This document shows positions 46,262 to 56,075 of a stretch of DNA of 64,000 nt, piece after piece. The stretch's first letter is position 1. Each line of letters begins with the position of its first letter. A program made the translations under genes and the position numbers. Where the stretch lies: positions 372,001 to 436,000 of the forward strand of contig NZ_CATNLZ010000032.1 in the NCBI RefSeq assembly GCF_950101795.1. Reading direction: 5' to 3'. The notes under the pieces were generated by a model. It worked only from the letters and a program-made list of their open reading frames with translations, was not told the DNA's origin and ran no database searches. The stretch comes from Nocardioides sp. T2.26MG-1 (lineage in GTDB: Bacteria > Actinomycetota > Actinomycetes > Propionibacteriales > Nocardioidaceae).

Positions 46262-49081
46262 TCACTCGTCGTCGGCGAGCGAGGAGTAGGCGACGACCCC
46301 GCGCCGCATGGCGCGGACCATCTCCCGCGCGGTCTCGCGCAGTGGCGTGGCCCCGGCGGCGTCGGCGATCTGGCCGCCCAGGTCGAGGAGCTGCTTCATC
46401 CAGCGTACGAAGTCGCCGGCGGCCAGGTCGCTGGCCACCAGCACGTCGTCGAGGGCGTCGCCCTCGGCCCAGCGGTAGGCCACCCAGGCGAACCCGAGGT
46501 CGGGCTGGCGGAGGAAGTCCAGCCTGTGGGAGCGCTCGAGGGCATCCAGGCTCCCCCACAGTTTCACCATCTCGCCGATCGCCTCGCGCACGGGACCTCC
46601 CGGGATCCGTGGCGACGAGGCGTCGTCGGGCCGGCGGGCCTCGAACACCAGCACGGACAGCGCGGACGCGAGGCCCGATGGTGTGAGGTCGTCCCACAGC
46701 CCGAGTCGCATCGACTCCGCGGCCAGCAGGTCCATGTCGGAGTAGATCCGGCGCAGGTGGACACCGCGCTCGGTGACGCGCGAGTCGGCACCGTCGTCGC
46801 CGAGGTAGCCGAGCGCGGTGAGGACCTCGCAGACCCGGTCGAACTGTCGGGCCACGCTGTTGGTGCGCTGCTCGACCCGCCGCTTGAGCGTCTGGGCGTC
46901 GCGGTCGAGCTTGAAGTAGCGCTCGGCCCACCGGGCGTGGTCCTCGCGGTCGGGGCAGTCGTGGCACGGGTGCGCCTTGAGCTCGGCCCGCAGCCGGGCA
47001 ACCTGCTCGTCGGCGTGGGTGTGCACCGGGTCGCGCTGCGGCCCTCGCCCCGGAGGCGGCGGGGTCAGGTCGTGGGTGCGGGACCGCAGTGCCGACGCGA
47101 GGTCACGGCGCATCTGCGGGTTGCGGCCGTTGAAGTTCTTCGGGATCCGCAGTCGGGCCAGCGCCGTGACCGGGGTCGGGAAGTCGATCATCGCCAGCCG
47201 CCGGGCCTGGCGGTCCGCGGTCACGACGTATGGCCGCGGTCCCTCGGCCGACCACCCGGGGTCCACCACGACCGCGTAGCCGGCGAACTTGCCGGTCGGG
47301 ACCTCGATCACATCCCCCGGGCGAAGTGCGCGCAGCGACTCGACGGCCTCCTCACGCCGGTCGGCGCGCTTGGCGCGGCTGGCGCCCTTCTCGGCCTCGC
47401 CGATCCGGCGCCGGAGGTCGGCGTACTCCATGAAGTCGCCGAGGTGGCAGGTCGCGGCCTCGCGGTAGCCGGCGAGCGCGTCCTCGCTCTTGCGCAGCTG
47501 GCGGGCCAGCCCGACGACGGCCTTGTCGGCCTGGAACTGGGCGAACGACTGCTCCAGCAGCTCGCGGGCCCGGTCGCGGCCGAACTGGTGCACGAGGTTG
47601 ATGGCCATGTTGTACGACGGGCGGAACGACGACCGCAGCGGGTAGGTGCGGGTGGAGGCCAGGCCGGCCACCTCGCGCGGGTTCATGCCGGGCTGCCACA
47701 GCACGACCCCGTGGCCCTCGACGTCGAGACCGCGGCGGCCGGCGCGGCCGGTGAGCTGGGTGTACTCCCCCGGCGTGATGTCGGCGTGGGTCTCGCCGTT
47801 CCACTTGCTGAGCTTCTCGATCACCACGGTGCGGGCCGGCATGTTGATGCCGAGCGCGAGGGTCTCGGTGGCGAACACGACCTTGCACAGGCCGCGCACG
47901 AACAGCTCCTCCACGCACTGCTTGAACGCGGGCAGCATGCCGGCGTGGTGGGCGGCGACGCCGCGGGTGAGCCCGTCGAGGAAGTCGTGGTAGCCGAGGA
48001 CGTGGAGGTCCTGCTCGGGCAGGTCGCGGCAGGCCTCCTCGACGTACGCGTAGATCGCGTCGCGCTCCTTCGGAGAGGTCAGCCGGACGCCCGCGTTGAG
48101 GCACTGGGTGACCGCCGCGTCGCAGCCGACCCGGCTGAACACGAACACGATCGCCGGCAGCAGGCCCTCCCGGTCCAGCCGGTCGACGACGTCGGGGCGG
48201 CTGGGGATCCAGACCCGCCGGCCGTTGCCGACGTTCTTCTGCCCGGCCTTCTGTCCGGGCTGGGAGCGGCCGCGTGGGCTGCGCCGGTCGCGGATGCGGG
48301 TGCTGGCCCAGTCGTCGCGGGCGATCTTGACGAGCTCGTCGTTGACGGGTGCGCCCTCCTTGACGAAGCCGGCGGCCGCGTCCACGTCGGAGGACGCGAA
48401 CAGGTCGAGCAGCCGCCGGCCCACCATCACGTGCTGGTAGAGCGGCACCGGTCGCCGCTCCTCGACGATCGTGGTGGTGTCGCCCCGCACGGTCTGGAGC
48501 CACTCGCCGAACTCCTCGGCGTTGGAGACCGTGGCCGACAGCGACACCAGCGACACCGACTCGGGCAGATGGATGATCACCTCCTCCCACACCGCGCCCC
48601 GGGAGCGGTCGGCGAGATAGTGCACCTCGTCCATGACCACGAAGCCCAGGCCGAGCAGGGTCCGGGACCCGGCGTACAGCATGTTGCGCAGCACCTCGGT
48701 GGTCATCACGACCACCGGGGCGTCCCCGTTGACGACGTTGTCGCCGGTCAGCAGGCCGACCTGGTCAGGGCCGTAGCGGGCGACCAGGTCGTGGTACTTC
48801 TGGTTCGACAGCGCCTTGATCGGCGTGGTGTAGAACGCCTTGCGCCCGGTCTCGAGCGCCAGGTGGATCGCGAACTCGCCGACGATCGTCTTGCCCGACC
48901 CGGTCGGCGCCGCGACCAGCACGCCGCGGCCCTCCTCGATGGCCTCGCAGCCGCGCACCTGGAAGTCGTCGAGCGCGAAGTCGTAGAGCGCGCGGAAGCC
49001 GCGCAGGACGGGGTGCTTGCGGCCGTTGCGGTAGTCCGCGTACCGCTCGGACGGGGACAGGTCGTCCGAGGTGCTGCTCAT
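46262..49081 (-). CDS. helY: HelY-type DEAD/DEAH-box (Ski2-like) helicase
   Basis: The 939-residue helicase has Walker A APTGSGKT near 60, DEVH near 152, SLSATVSN near 180 and QLTGRAGRRG near 440, followed by the long C-terminal part of Ski2/Mtr4-like RNA helicases (DSHCT region to the end). In actinobacteria HelY sits downstream of pafBC-tatAC, as here. Its role in RNA metabolism is inferred from the family. ATG 49081 is chosen; TTG 49090 is also open. Confidence 0.92.
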   Translation of the reverse strand: MSSTSDDLSPSERYADYRNGRKHPVLRGFRALYDFALDDFQVRGCEAIEEGRGVLVAAPTGSGKTIVGEFAIHLALETGRKAFYTTPIKALSNQKYHDLVARYGPDQVGLLTGDNVVNGDAPVVVMTTEVLRNMLYAGSRTLLGLGFVVMDEVHYLADRSRGAVWEEVIIHLPESVSLVSLSATVSNAEEFGEWLQTVRGDTTTIVEERRPVPLYQHVMVGRRLLDLFASSDVDAAAGFVKEGAPVNDELVKIARDDWASTRIRDRRSPRGRSQPGQKAGQKNVGNGRRVWIPSRPDVVDRLDREGLLPAIVFVFSRVGCDAAVTQCLNAGVRLTSPKERDAIYAYVEEACRDLPEQDLHVLGYHDFLDGLTRGVAAHHAGMLPAFKQCVEELFVRGLCKVVFATETLALGINMPARTVVIEKLSKWNGETHADITPGEYTQLTGRAGRRGLDVEGHGVVLWQPGMNPREVAGLASTRTYPLRSSFRPSYNMAINLVHQFGRDRARELLEQSFAQFQADKAVVGLARQLRKSEDALAGYREAATCHLGDFMEYADLRRRIGEAEKGASRAKRADRREEAVESLRALRPGDVIEVPTGKFAGYAVVVDPGWSAEGPRPYVVTADRQARRLAMIDFPTPVTALARLRIPKNFNGRNPQMRRDLASALRSRTHDLTPPPPGRGPQRDPVHTHADEQVARLRAELKAHPCHDCPDREDHARWAERYFKLDRDAQTLKRRVEQRTNSVARQFDRVCEVLTALGYLGDDGADSRVTERGVHLRRIYSDMDLLAAESMRLGLWDDLTPSGLASALSVLVFEARRPDDASSPRIPGGPVREAIGEMVKLWGSLDALERSHRLDFLRQPDLGFAWVAYRWAEGDALDDVLVASDLAAGDFVRWMKQLLDLGGQIADAAGATPLRETAREMVRAMRRGVVAYSSLADDE

Positions 49082-49091
49082 GCGGTCCAAC

Positions 49092-49967
49092 CTACGTGAG
49101 CACCGTCAACGCCCCCGGAGCACACTCCACCGTCAGCGGGAGCGCGCCGAAGCGCTCGCCGTCGGCGTAGGAGATGATGCCCGGCGCCGCGACCGTGACC
49201 GTGCGCACCCGGTGGTGCTCGTACTGCGGGTGGGTGACGTGGGTGCCTTTGAAGAGCTTGGGGTAGGTGCGCACCAGCCCGAGCTTGGTCATGGGCTTGA
49301 TGATCACCACGTCCAGCAGGCCGTCGTCGAGGAGCGCGCCCTCGGTGATCCGCAGGCCGCCGCCGAAGGACGGGCCGTTGCCGACGGCGACCAGCATCGC
49401 GTCGAGGCTGAGGGACTCCCCGTCGAGGTCGAGGGTGTACGGGATCGGTTCGAAGGTGCGCAGCTCGGCGAGCGTCGCGAGGTTGTAGCGCATCTGGCCC
49501 TTGGGCCAGGTCATGTTGTTGGCGCGCTCGTTGACGACCGCGTCGAAGCCCGCGGCGAGGACCGTGAGGAAGTGCCGGTCGCCGCTGCGGGCCAGGTCGA
49601 CGGTGCGGGTGCGGCCCGCGACGACCACGGCGGCGGCGGCGACCGGGTCCTTGCGGGGCACGTCGAAATAGCGCGCGACGTCGTTGCCGGTCCCGGCCGG
49701 CACCACGCCCAGCGCGACGCCGGTGCCTGCGAGCGCCTGGACGGCGATGTGGACCATCCCGTCGCCGCCGACCACGACCAGCGCGTCCACCCCTTCGGCC
49801 ACCGCCTGGTGGGCGAGGTCCTGGGACTCGGCGGCGTCGCGCGCCGTGAGGTTGCGGACGGTGAGTCCGGCGGCCCGCAGGTGGTCCAGCGCGACGTCGC
49901 GGTAGCGCGCCCCGCGGCCCCTGCCGGCGGTCGGGTTGGTCAGCAGCGCGATGTCGCGGTCCGTCAC
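49092..49967 (-). CDS. Diacylglycerol/lipid kinase family protein
   Basis: The 291-residue DAGK-catalytic protein has LLTNPTAGRGRG near 8, VVVGGDGMVHIAVQAL near 65 and GVVPAGTGNDVAR near 92. It phosphorylates diacylglycerol or a related lipid with ATP. The start is GTG 49967. It lies 10 bases upstream of the helicase start region and continues the same operon direction. Confidence 0.9.
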   Translation of the reverse strand: MTDRDIALLTNPTAGRGRGARYRDVALDHLRAAGLTVRNLTARDAAESQDLAHQAVAEGVDALVVVGGDGMVHIAVQALAGTGVALGVVPAGTGNDVARYFDVPRKDPVAAAAVVVAGRTRTVDLARSGDRHFLTVLAAGFDAVVNERANNMTWPKGQMRYNLATLAELRTFEPIPYTLDLDGESLSLDAMLVAVGNGPSFGGGLRITEGALLDDGLLDVVIIKPMTKLGLVRTYPKLFKGTHVTHPQYEHHRVRTVTVAAPGIISYADGERFGALPLTVECAPGALTVLT

Positions 49968-49977
49968 GCGGGTGAGA

Positions 49978-50385
49978 CTAGGGCCTCTCGGCGCCGATCC
50001 GCAGCAGCACGGAGTAGCGCTCGACCGAGGCGCCCACCGCGAGCGCGAGCCGGCCGACGGCCTCGAGCACCAGGTCGGCGGTGAAGCCGGTGCCCGGCAC
50101 CGACAGGGTGAGACGGCCGTCGCGGCTCACCGGCAGCACCTGGCCGTAGCGCCAGGCCTGGTGGGCGTCGTGGCGCACCTGCTCCGGGACCACGGCGGTG
50201 GGGTACGCCGGGTCGACCGCGAGCAGGTCGCACGGGATCGGCTCGTGGCCGGGGCTCGTCAGCAGGCCGGTGACCACGTGGCCCCGGCGTACGCCGCTCT
50301 CGGCCGCCCAGGTCACCTCGGCCTCCCCGAGCCAGTCGGGCAGGTCGAAGGGGTCGATCGCGTCGAAGCGCGCGTCGGAGCTCAC
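49978..50385 (-). CDS. Conserved hypothetical protein next to tatC
   Basis: I do not recognise a named family in this 135-residue soluble protein. It opens VSSDARFDAIDPFDLPDWLG and has CDLLAVDPAYPTAVVP, and it lacks membrane segments. Start GTG 50385 overlaps the tatC stop (GTGA), so it is translated with tatC. It may be an accessory to export or simply a passenger. Confidence 0.75.
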   Translation of the reverse strand: MSSDARFDAIDPFDLPDWLGEAEVTWAAESGVRRGHVVTGLLTSPGHEPIPCDLLAVDPAYPTAVVPEQVRHDAHQAWRYGQVLPVSRDGRLTLSVPGTGFTADLVLEAVGRLALAVGASVERYSVLLRIGAERP

Positions 50386-51224
50386 AGGGGTGAGACCTCG
50401 TCGTCGGCCCACTGGTCGGTGCTGGGCCGACGCCGGCCCCGGATCCGGTCGGACCAGCGTGCGATCACCTCGGCGACCAGGAACAGCAGCATCATCGGGA
50501 TCGCGAGCATCAGCATCGAGAACGGGTCGGTCGAGGGCGTGGCGACCGCCGCGAAGACGAACGTGCCGAGGATGATCCAGGGCCGGTACTTGCCGATCGC
50601 CTTGCCGGAGACGACACCGGCGAGGTTGAGCATGATCACGAACAGCGGGATCTCGAACGCGACGCCGAAGACGAGGAGCATCCGGGTGATGAACGAGAAG
50701 AACTGGGTGAACTCGACGAGGTTGGTCACCGAGTTGGGCGTGAACCCGATGAGCACCTCGATGCCCTTGGGCAGCACGTAGTAGCCGGTCGCGACGCCCA
50801 GGAGGAACAACGGGCCCGCGATGGCGGCAAAGAGGCGCGACCACTTCTTCTCGTTGGCGTGCAGCCCGGGCACGATGAACGCCCAGATCTGGTACAGCCA
50901 GTAGGGGCTCGACGCCACGATCGCCGCGACGCCGCAGAGCTTGAGCTGAAGCATCAGGCCGGCGGTCACCCCGTTGAGCACGACCTCGCTCTTCGTGTCC
51001 GGGTCGAGCTGCTCGCGCGCGGCGAGGTAGGGATGCTCGATCACGTCGAGCAGCTGGTCGTAGAAGAACAGCGAGACCAGGAACGTCAGGGTGAGGAAGA
51101 GCGCCGACTTCAGCAGCCGGGCCCGCAGCTCGCGCAGGTGGTCGGAGAGGGCCATCCGGCCGTCCTCGCCCACCGGGTGGTGGGGACGGCCCGAGAAGTA
51201 GTCGAAGACTCCGCTGAGGGACAA
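50382..51224 (-). CDS. tatC: Twin-arginine translocase subunit TatC
   Basis: The 280-residue protein has six membrane helices and the typical opening MALSDHLRELRARLLKSALF, with FIVPGLHANEKKW and FGVAFEIPLFVIML in later loops and helices. It binds twin-arginine signals and forms the translocon with TatA. I used TTG 51224 because RPHHPVGEDGRM before the classical start looks like the conserved N-terminal extension; ATG 51155, with GAGG upstream, is the alternative. Confidence 0.93.
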   Translation of the reverse strand: MSLSGVFDYFSGRPHHPVGEDGRMALSDHLRELRARLLKSALFLTLTFLVSLFFYDQLLDVIEHPYLAAREQLDPDTKSEVVLNGVTAGLMLQLKLCGVAAIVASSPYWLYQIWAFIVPGLHANEKKWSRLFAAIAGPLFLLGVATGYYVLPKGIEVLIGFTPNSVTNLVEFTQFFSFITRMLLVFGVAFEIPLFVIMLNLAGVVSGKAIGKYRPWIILGTFVFAAVATPSTDPFSMLMLAIPMMLLFLVAEVIARWSDRIRGRRRPSTDQWADDEVSPL

Positions 51225-51240
51225 CGGGTGCAGTGCCGGG

Positions 51241-51528
51241 TCAGGCGCTGTCGGGGCGCTGCAGACGGTCGCGCTCGGCGTCGATCTCCGCCTGCTTGCG
51301 GTCCAACTCCGCCTGGCGCGCCTCGAGCTCCCGCTGCTCGACGGTCTTGCTGGCCTCCGGCGTGTCGTCGTCCAGGAGGCCCTTGGTCTCGGCCTTGAAG
51401 ATGCGCAGCGCGCGTCCGCTGCCACGGGCCAGCTCGGGCAGCTTGGTCGCTCCGAAGAGCAGGACCAGGACGGCCAGGATGATCAGCAGCTCGGTGGGGC
51501 CGAGGCCGGCGACGTATGCGGTGGTCAT
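51241..51528 (-). CDS. tatA: Twin-arginine translocase subunit TatA
   Basis: The 95-residue protein has one short membrane helix (PTELLIILAVLVLLFG), the hinge GATKLPELARGSGRALRIFKAE and a charged coiled-coil tail. It polymerises to form the Tat pore with TatC, whose gene starts 17 bases downstream. TatB is not seen here. Confidence 0.95.
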   Translation of the reverse strand: MTTAYVAGLGPTELLIILAVLVLLFGATKLPELARGSGRALRIFKAETKGLLDDDTPEASKTVEQRELEARQAELDRKQAEIDAERDRLQRPDSA

Positions 51529-51563
51529 GGCGTCCTCACGTACGGAAAGGTGGTCGTTTCATC

Positions 51564-52565
51564 CTACGCCGGGCCGGCGTAGAGGCTGAGCGTGTCCTGT
51601 GCACGGCGGGTGAACGCTTGGTCCAGCTCGGTCGGGCTGAGCACCCGTGCGTGCGGCGCCAGCCGGAGCAGCAGCCGCTGGAGCCACCGCTCGTCGGCGA
51701 CCAGGAGGTCGACGTCGAGGCCTCCGCCGCGGCGCGACCGGACCGCCTCCACCGGGTAGTACTCGACGATCCAGCGGGCCTCACGCTCCACGCGGAGCGT
51801 CACCGGTGTGGTGTCGTCGGCGCGGGTGAAGAGCCCGTCGGAGAGGTCGCGGGGCGGCTCGGGCGCCGTGGCGACCGGGGTGTCGAGCACCTCGGCCTCG
51901 TCGATGCGGTCGAGCCGGAAGAGCCGCGGGGCCTCCGCGCTGTGGCACCACGCGTCGAGGTAGGTGAAGCCGTGGGCGGTCACCAGGCCGCGGGGGTCGA
52001 CGACCCGCTCGGACTGCTCGTCGCGGGAGGGGACGAAGTAGGACAGCCGCACCTGCCGCTGCCGGGCTGCTGCGTCGCGGAGATCGGCCTCGAGCCGGGC
52101 CAGGTCGAGCCGGTCGGGGTCCTCCTCCCCCGGGTCGATCTGCCGGGCTGCCGAGCCCTCGGCGGCGGCCGCCTCGAGCTTGGCGAGCGCGCGGTCGACG
52201 ACCTCGCGCGTCTCCTCCCGGGCGCTGCTGCGCAGCGCACGGAGGGCGACGATGATCGCGGTCGCCTCGGTCGGCGTGAGGCGGAGCGGGCGCGAGAGGT
52301 AGTCGGCGTTCGACACCCGGATCACGCCGTCGGCCTCCGGGCCCTCGAGGGCATCGAGGTCGACGTCGATCAGGTCGTCGGGGTAGCCACCCGGCAGGCC
52401 GCACATCAGCAGCACCTTGAGGTCGCTGAGCAGCTGCTCGGGGGCGAGCCCGAGTGCCGCCGCGGCCTCGTCGAGGCGCACCTCGCCGTGGGTGTGGAGG
52501 TACGGCACCAGCGTGAGCAGCCGGGCCACCTGGTCCTTGGCGCCGCTGGCGGTCGGAGTGCTCAT
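51564..52565 (-). CDS. pafC: WYL-domain regulator PafC
   Basis: The 333-residue protein has an N-terminal winged-helix part (DQVARLLTLVPYLHTHGEVRLDEAAAALGL), a WYL domain in the middle (VRLSYFVPSRDEQSERVVDPRGLV, FTYLDAWCHSAEAPRLFRLDRI) and a WCX end. With PafB it activates a RecA-independent DNA-damage response in mycobacteria. Its ATG overlaps the pafB stop (ATGA). Confidence 0.92.
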   Translation of the reverse strand: MSTPTASGAKDQVARLLTLVPYLHTHGEVRLDEAAAALGLAPEQLLSDLKVLLMCGLPGGYPDDLIDVDLDALEGPEADGVIRVSNADYLSRPLRLTPTEATAIIVALRALRSSAREETREVVDRALAKLEAAAAEGSAARQIDPGEEDPDRLDLARLEADLRDAAARQRQVRLSYFVPSRDEQSERVVDPRGLVTAHGFTYLDAWCHSAEAPRLFRLDRIDEAEVLDTPVATAPEPPRDLSDGLFTRADDTTPVTLRVEREARWIVEYYPVEAVRSRRGGGLDVDLLVADERWLQRLLLRLAPHARVLSPTELDQAFTRRAQDTLSLYAGPA

Positions 52566-53530
52566 GACGCCGCCACCACCGCGCGCAGCCGTCGGACGAC
52601 CTCGTCGCGCAGCGACGCCGGCTCCTCGACGTACACGTCGGGGCCGTAGCCGAGCACCTCGTCGGCCACGCCCGGCCCGCCGCGGCTGATCACCACGCGG
52701 TCCCAGCCGGTGCGGTCGTCGGGTCCCGGAACGCCGGGCTCGACGGACTCCGCGTCGCGGCGCAGCGCCAGGCCGGACCCCTCCCGGACCAGCAGCGTCG
52801 CGTGGCCGGTCGCCGGCTCGGGGGCCAGGCGCATCGTGGTGGCGCGGACGTCGGTGCCGGGCGGTACGTCGTACGAGCCGGGCTGGCCGTTCCGGCGCGC
52901 CTCTCCCTGCACGCGGGAGAGCCGGAACACCCGCTCCTCGCCGCGGTCGGTGTCGAGGCCCACGACGTACCACCGGCCGGAGTAGCGGACGACGCCCCAC
53001 GGCTCGAGGTGGCGGGTGGTGGTCGCGGTGGCACCCGAGCGGCGGTACTCGAACTCGACCGGGGTGCGCTCCTGGGTCGCCTCCCAGAACACGTCGAACG
53101 ACGGCTCGTCGGCGCTCAGCCGGGGCTGGGCGATGTCGAGGGCGCTGACGTCGAGCGGCAGCCCGAGCGCGGTGAGCTTGCGGACCGCCTCGGTCGTGGC
53201 CTCGGCCAGCCGCGCGTGCTCCCACACCCGGGTCGCCAGGCCGATCACCGCGGCCTCGTCGGCGGTCAGCGAGACGTCGGGCAGCGCGAACTCGTCGGGC
53301 CGGATCCGGTAGCCCGGCTCGTCGTCGAAGTAGGCGTCCATGTTGCCCACCTCGATCGGCACGCCCAGGCTGCGCAGCTCCTCCTTGTCACGCTCGAACA
53401 TCTTCTCGAACGCGTCGGTGCTGGAGTCGGGATAGAGGATCGCCCGGATCCGGTCCTTGGAGACGTAGTGGCGCTGGACCAGCAGCATGATGAGCAGGTT
53501 GAGCAGCCGTTCGCTCTTGTGCACCGCCAT
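52562..53530 (-). CDS. pafB: WYL-domain regulator PafB
   Basis: The 322-residue protein has HTH segment ERLLNLLIMLLVQRHYVSKDRIRAILYPDSS, then a WYL domain (VEFEYRRSGATATTTRHLEPWGVVRYSGRWYVVGLDTDRG). It forms the PafBC transcription activator with the next gene. Some of its targets are expected to be SOS-independent DNA-repair genes elsewhere in the genome. Confidence 0.92.
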   Translation of the reverse strand: MAVHKSERLLNLLIMLLVQRHYVSKDRIRAILYPDSSTDAFEKMFERDKEELRSLGVPIEVGNMDAYFDDEPGYRIRPDEFALPDVSLTADEAAVIGLATRVWEHARLAEATTEAVRKLTALGLPLDVSALDIAQPRLSADEPSFDVFWEATQERTPVEFEYRRSGATATTTRHLEPWGVVRYSGRWYVVGLDTDRGEERVFRLSRVQGEARRNGQPGSYDVPPGTDVRATTMRLAPEPATGHATLLVREGSGLALRRDAESVEPGVPGPDDRTGWDRVVISRGGPGVADEVLGYGPDVYVEEPASLRDEVVRRLRAVVAAS

Positions 53531-53563
53531 GCTGCTGATCCTCGCCGGTCTTCGTCGCAGGTG

Positions 53564-54508
53564 CTACTTGGCGTCGACGATGTCGAGGACGAAGTAGAGC
53601 GTGCTGTTGGCGGGGATGTCCCCGTTCGCCTGTGCGCCGTACCCCAGGTCCGGCGGGACCTGCAGCAGCACCCGGCTGCCGACCTTGAGGCCCTCGAGGC
53701 CGTAGATCCAGCCCGGTACCAGGCCCGAGAGCGGCTGCACCAGCGGGTCCTTCGAGTAGCTCTCGTCGAACGGCTTCTTCGCGCCGTAGACCATGCCGAG
53801 GTAGTTCGCGGTGAGCGTCATGTCCTTGGTCAGGGTCGCGCCCGTGCCCTTCTTGATCACGGTGCGCAGCAGGTCGCCGCCCTCGGCCGCCGGCTTCGGC
53901 ACGCCCTTGAAGTCGAGGGCGACCGGCTTGCCGTTCTTCTCGACGATGCCGGGCATCTGGCTCGACGGGACATCCCTGGGCGCCGGCGGGGTGAACTCCT
54001 CCATGAGGTCGACCACGATCAGCACGGTGTCGGTCGGCGCGATGCCGATCGAGGTGTTGCCGGCGTCACCGAACGCGTCGGCCCCGGTGGCGGTCACGGC
54101 GACCCGCGAACCGATCGTCTGGCCGAGCACGGCGTCCTTGAAGACCGGGGCGAGCTGGTCGTTCGCCGTCACGGTCTCCTCCTGGCCGCCCTCGTCGTAG
54201 CTGCTGTAGGCCTGCTCCTGGGTGAAGCCGTTGCCGATCCAGAGGTTGACCTGGACCTGGTCGCCGTCCTCGATCTTCTTGCCGTCGCCCTCGGTGACGA
54301 CGGTCGTCTCGGTCTTGTCGACGTCGAGCTTGCCGTCCCACTTCACCTCCGGGGCCTTGCCGAGGTCGCCGGTGATCGAGATGCCGTGGACGGTGTCGGA
54401 CGACGAGTCGTCGCCCCCGTCGGAGGAGTCGGAGCCGCAGGCCACCAACGTGGTCGCGAGGACCAGCGGGAGCAAGGCGGCGGGGAGGCGTCGGAGACGT
54501 CGGGACAC
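53564..54508 (-). CDS. FKBP-type peptidyl-prolyl isomerase lipoprotein
   Basis: The 314-residue lipoprotein has a lipobox LVAC with lipid cysteine near 24 and a serine/aspartate linker. Two FKBP-like domains follow: the first around GDQVQVNLWIGNG and VFKDAVLGQTIGSRV, the second around LTANYLGMVYGAKKPFDESYSKDPLVQPL and LQVPPDLGYGAQ. The second is the better candidate for activity. It sits between pafA and pafB as in other actinomycetes. GTG 54508 is the start. Confidence 0.9.
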   Translation of the reverse strand: MSRRLRRLPAALLPLVLATTLVACGSDSSDGGDDSSSDTVHGISITGDLGKAPEVKWDGKLDVDKTETTVVTEGDGKKIEDGDQVQVNLWIGNGFTQEQAYSSYDEGGQEETVTANDQLAPVFKDAVLGQTIGSRVAVTATGADAFGDAGNTSIGIAPTDTVLIVVDLMEEFTPPAPRDVPSSQMPGIVEKNGKPVALDFKGVPKPAAEGGDLLRTVIKKGTGATLTKDMTLTANYLGMVYGAKKPFDESYSKDPLVQPLSGLVPGWIYGLEGLKVGSRVLLQVPPDLGYGAQANGDIPANSTLYFVLDIVDAK

Positions 54509-54586
54509 AGGTTCAACCTTCGCAGTTCGGGTGCTGGGACAGCGCGCCACACACTAGCCCTCGAGCCTGAGGGGAGCCTGATCGGC

Positions 54587-55948
54587 TCACATGCCGTCGA
54601 TCAGGCGCTGCACCCGCTCGTCGTGCGCCCGGAACGGGTCCTTGCACAGGACGGTGCGCTGGGCCTGGTCGTTGAGCTTGAGGTGCACCCAGTCGACGGT
54701 GAAGTCGCGCCGGCGCTCCTGGGCCTTGCGGATGAACTCGCCGCGCAGCCGCGCCCGCGTGGTCTGCGGCGGCACCGACTTGGCCTCGAAGATCTTCAGG
54801 TCGGTGGTCACCCGGGCGACCATGCCGCGCTTCTCGAGCAGGTAGTAGAGCCCGCGGCCACGGTGGATGTCGTGGTAGGCGAGGTCGAGCTGAGCGATCC
54901 GCGGGTGACCCAGGGGCAGACCGTGCTTGGCGCGGTACTGCTCGATCAGCTTCCACTTGATCACCCAGTCGATCTCGCGGTCGACCAGGCCGAGGTCGTC
55001 GGACTCGACCGCCTTGAGACCGCGCTCCCACAGGTCGAGCGCCTGCTCGATGAGCGGCGTGCTGATCTCGCGGCGGTCGACGAAGTCGCGGGCCTTGGAG
55101 AGGTATTCCTGTTGGATGTCCAGCGCGCTGGCCTCGCGGCCGTTGGCCAGCCGGATCTTGCGGCGGCCGGTGACGTCGTGGGAGATCTCGCGGATCGCAC
55201 GGATGGGGTTCTCCATCGTGAGGTCGCGCATCACCACGCCCTCCTCGATCATCCGCAGCACGAGGTCGCAGCTGGCGACCTTGAGCATCGTGGTGGTCTC
55301 GCTCATGTTCGAATCGCCGACGATCACGTGCAGCCGGCGGTACTTCTCGGCGTCCGCGTGCGGCTCGTCGCGCGTGTTGATGATCGGGCGGGAGCGCGTG
55401 GTCGCGCTCGAGACGCCCTCCCAGATGTGCTCGGCACGCTGGCTGACGCTGTAGCTGGCCCCGCGCGGGGTCTGGGTGATCTTGCCGGCGCCGACGATGA
55501 TCTGTCGGGTCACCAGGAACGGGATCAGCACGTCGGCGAGGCGGGAGAACTCCCCCGCCCGGCCCACGAGGTAGTTCTCGTGGCAGCCGTAGGAGTTGCC
55601 CGCGGAGTCGGTGTTGTTCTTGAACAGGTAGATCTCGCCCGCGATGCCCTCGTCGTGCAGCCGCTGCTCGGCGTCGAGCAGGAGCCCCTCGAGCACCCGC
55701 TCCCCCGCCTTGTCGTGGGTGACCAGCTCGACCACGTCGTCGCACTCGGGCGTCGCGTACTCCGGGTGGCTGCCCACGTCGAGGTACAGCCGGGCGCCGT
55801 TGCGCAGGAAGACGTTGCTGCTCCGGCCCCAGCTGACAACCTTGCGGAAGAGGTAGCGGGCCACCTCGTCGGGGCTCAGACGGCGCTGGCCCTTGAACGT
55901 GCACGTCACGCCGTACTCGTTCTCGATGCCGAAGATCCGCCGGTCCAC
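54587..55948 (-). CDS. pafA: Pup-protein ligase PafA
   Basis: The 453-residue carboxylate-amine ligase of the glutamine-synthetase fold joins Pup's C-terminal glutamate to target lysines. IFGIENEYG at the N-terminus holds metal-binding glutamates, and [15 protein letters not shown] near 54 holds the catalytic aspartate. [27 protein letters not shown] near 205-231 and the C-terminal Pup-contact region ([22 protein letters not shown]) are typical. It starts with GTG 55948. Confidence 0.96.
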   Translation of the reverse strand: MDRRIFGIENEYGVTCTFKGQRRLSPDEVARYLFRKVVSWGRSSNVFLRNGARLYLDVGSHPEYATPECDDVVELVTHDKAGERVLEGLLLDAEQRLHDEGIAGEIYLFKNNTDSAGNSYGCHENYLVGRAGEFSRLADVLIPFLVTRQIIVGAGKITQTPRGASYSVSQRAEHIWEGVSSATTRSRPIINTRDEPHADAEKYRRLHVIVGDSNMSETTTMLKVASCDLVLRMIEEGVVMRDLTMENPIRAIREISHDVTGRRKIRLANGREASALDIQQEYLSKARDFVDRREISTPLIEQALDLWERGLKAVESDDLGLVDREIDWVIKWKLIEQYRAKHGLPLGHPRIAQLDLAYHDIHRGRGLYYLLEKRGMVARVTTDLKIFEAKSVPPQTTRARLRGEFIRKAQERRRDFTVDWVHLKLNDQAQRTVLCKDPFRAHDERVQRLIDGM

Positions 55949-56022
55949 GCGCTCAGCCTAGGCGCAGCCTGGTCGCCTGCGGGGTGTTGTCCGCGCGTCG
56001 CGGTGGTCGAGAAACGTTGCGG

Positions 56023-56075
56023 TTTGGTCACCAACCACCCAGATCGCCGCCTAGATCATGCGGTTCGTGACCAAT
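56023..56075. repeat. Inverted repeat of the TTTGGTCACC family, degenerate copy b
   Basis: Left arm TTTGGTCACCAACC (56023-56036) and right arm GGTTCGTGACCAAT (56062-56075) match at 12 of 14 positions. The right arm encodes the last residues (DWSRTA) of the AbiEi/DUF559-like protein. Confidence 0.7.

Noticed and set aside
46526..49099. 857-residue plus-strand frame
   Set aside because: Antisense to the HelY helicase, whose motifs are unambiguous.
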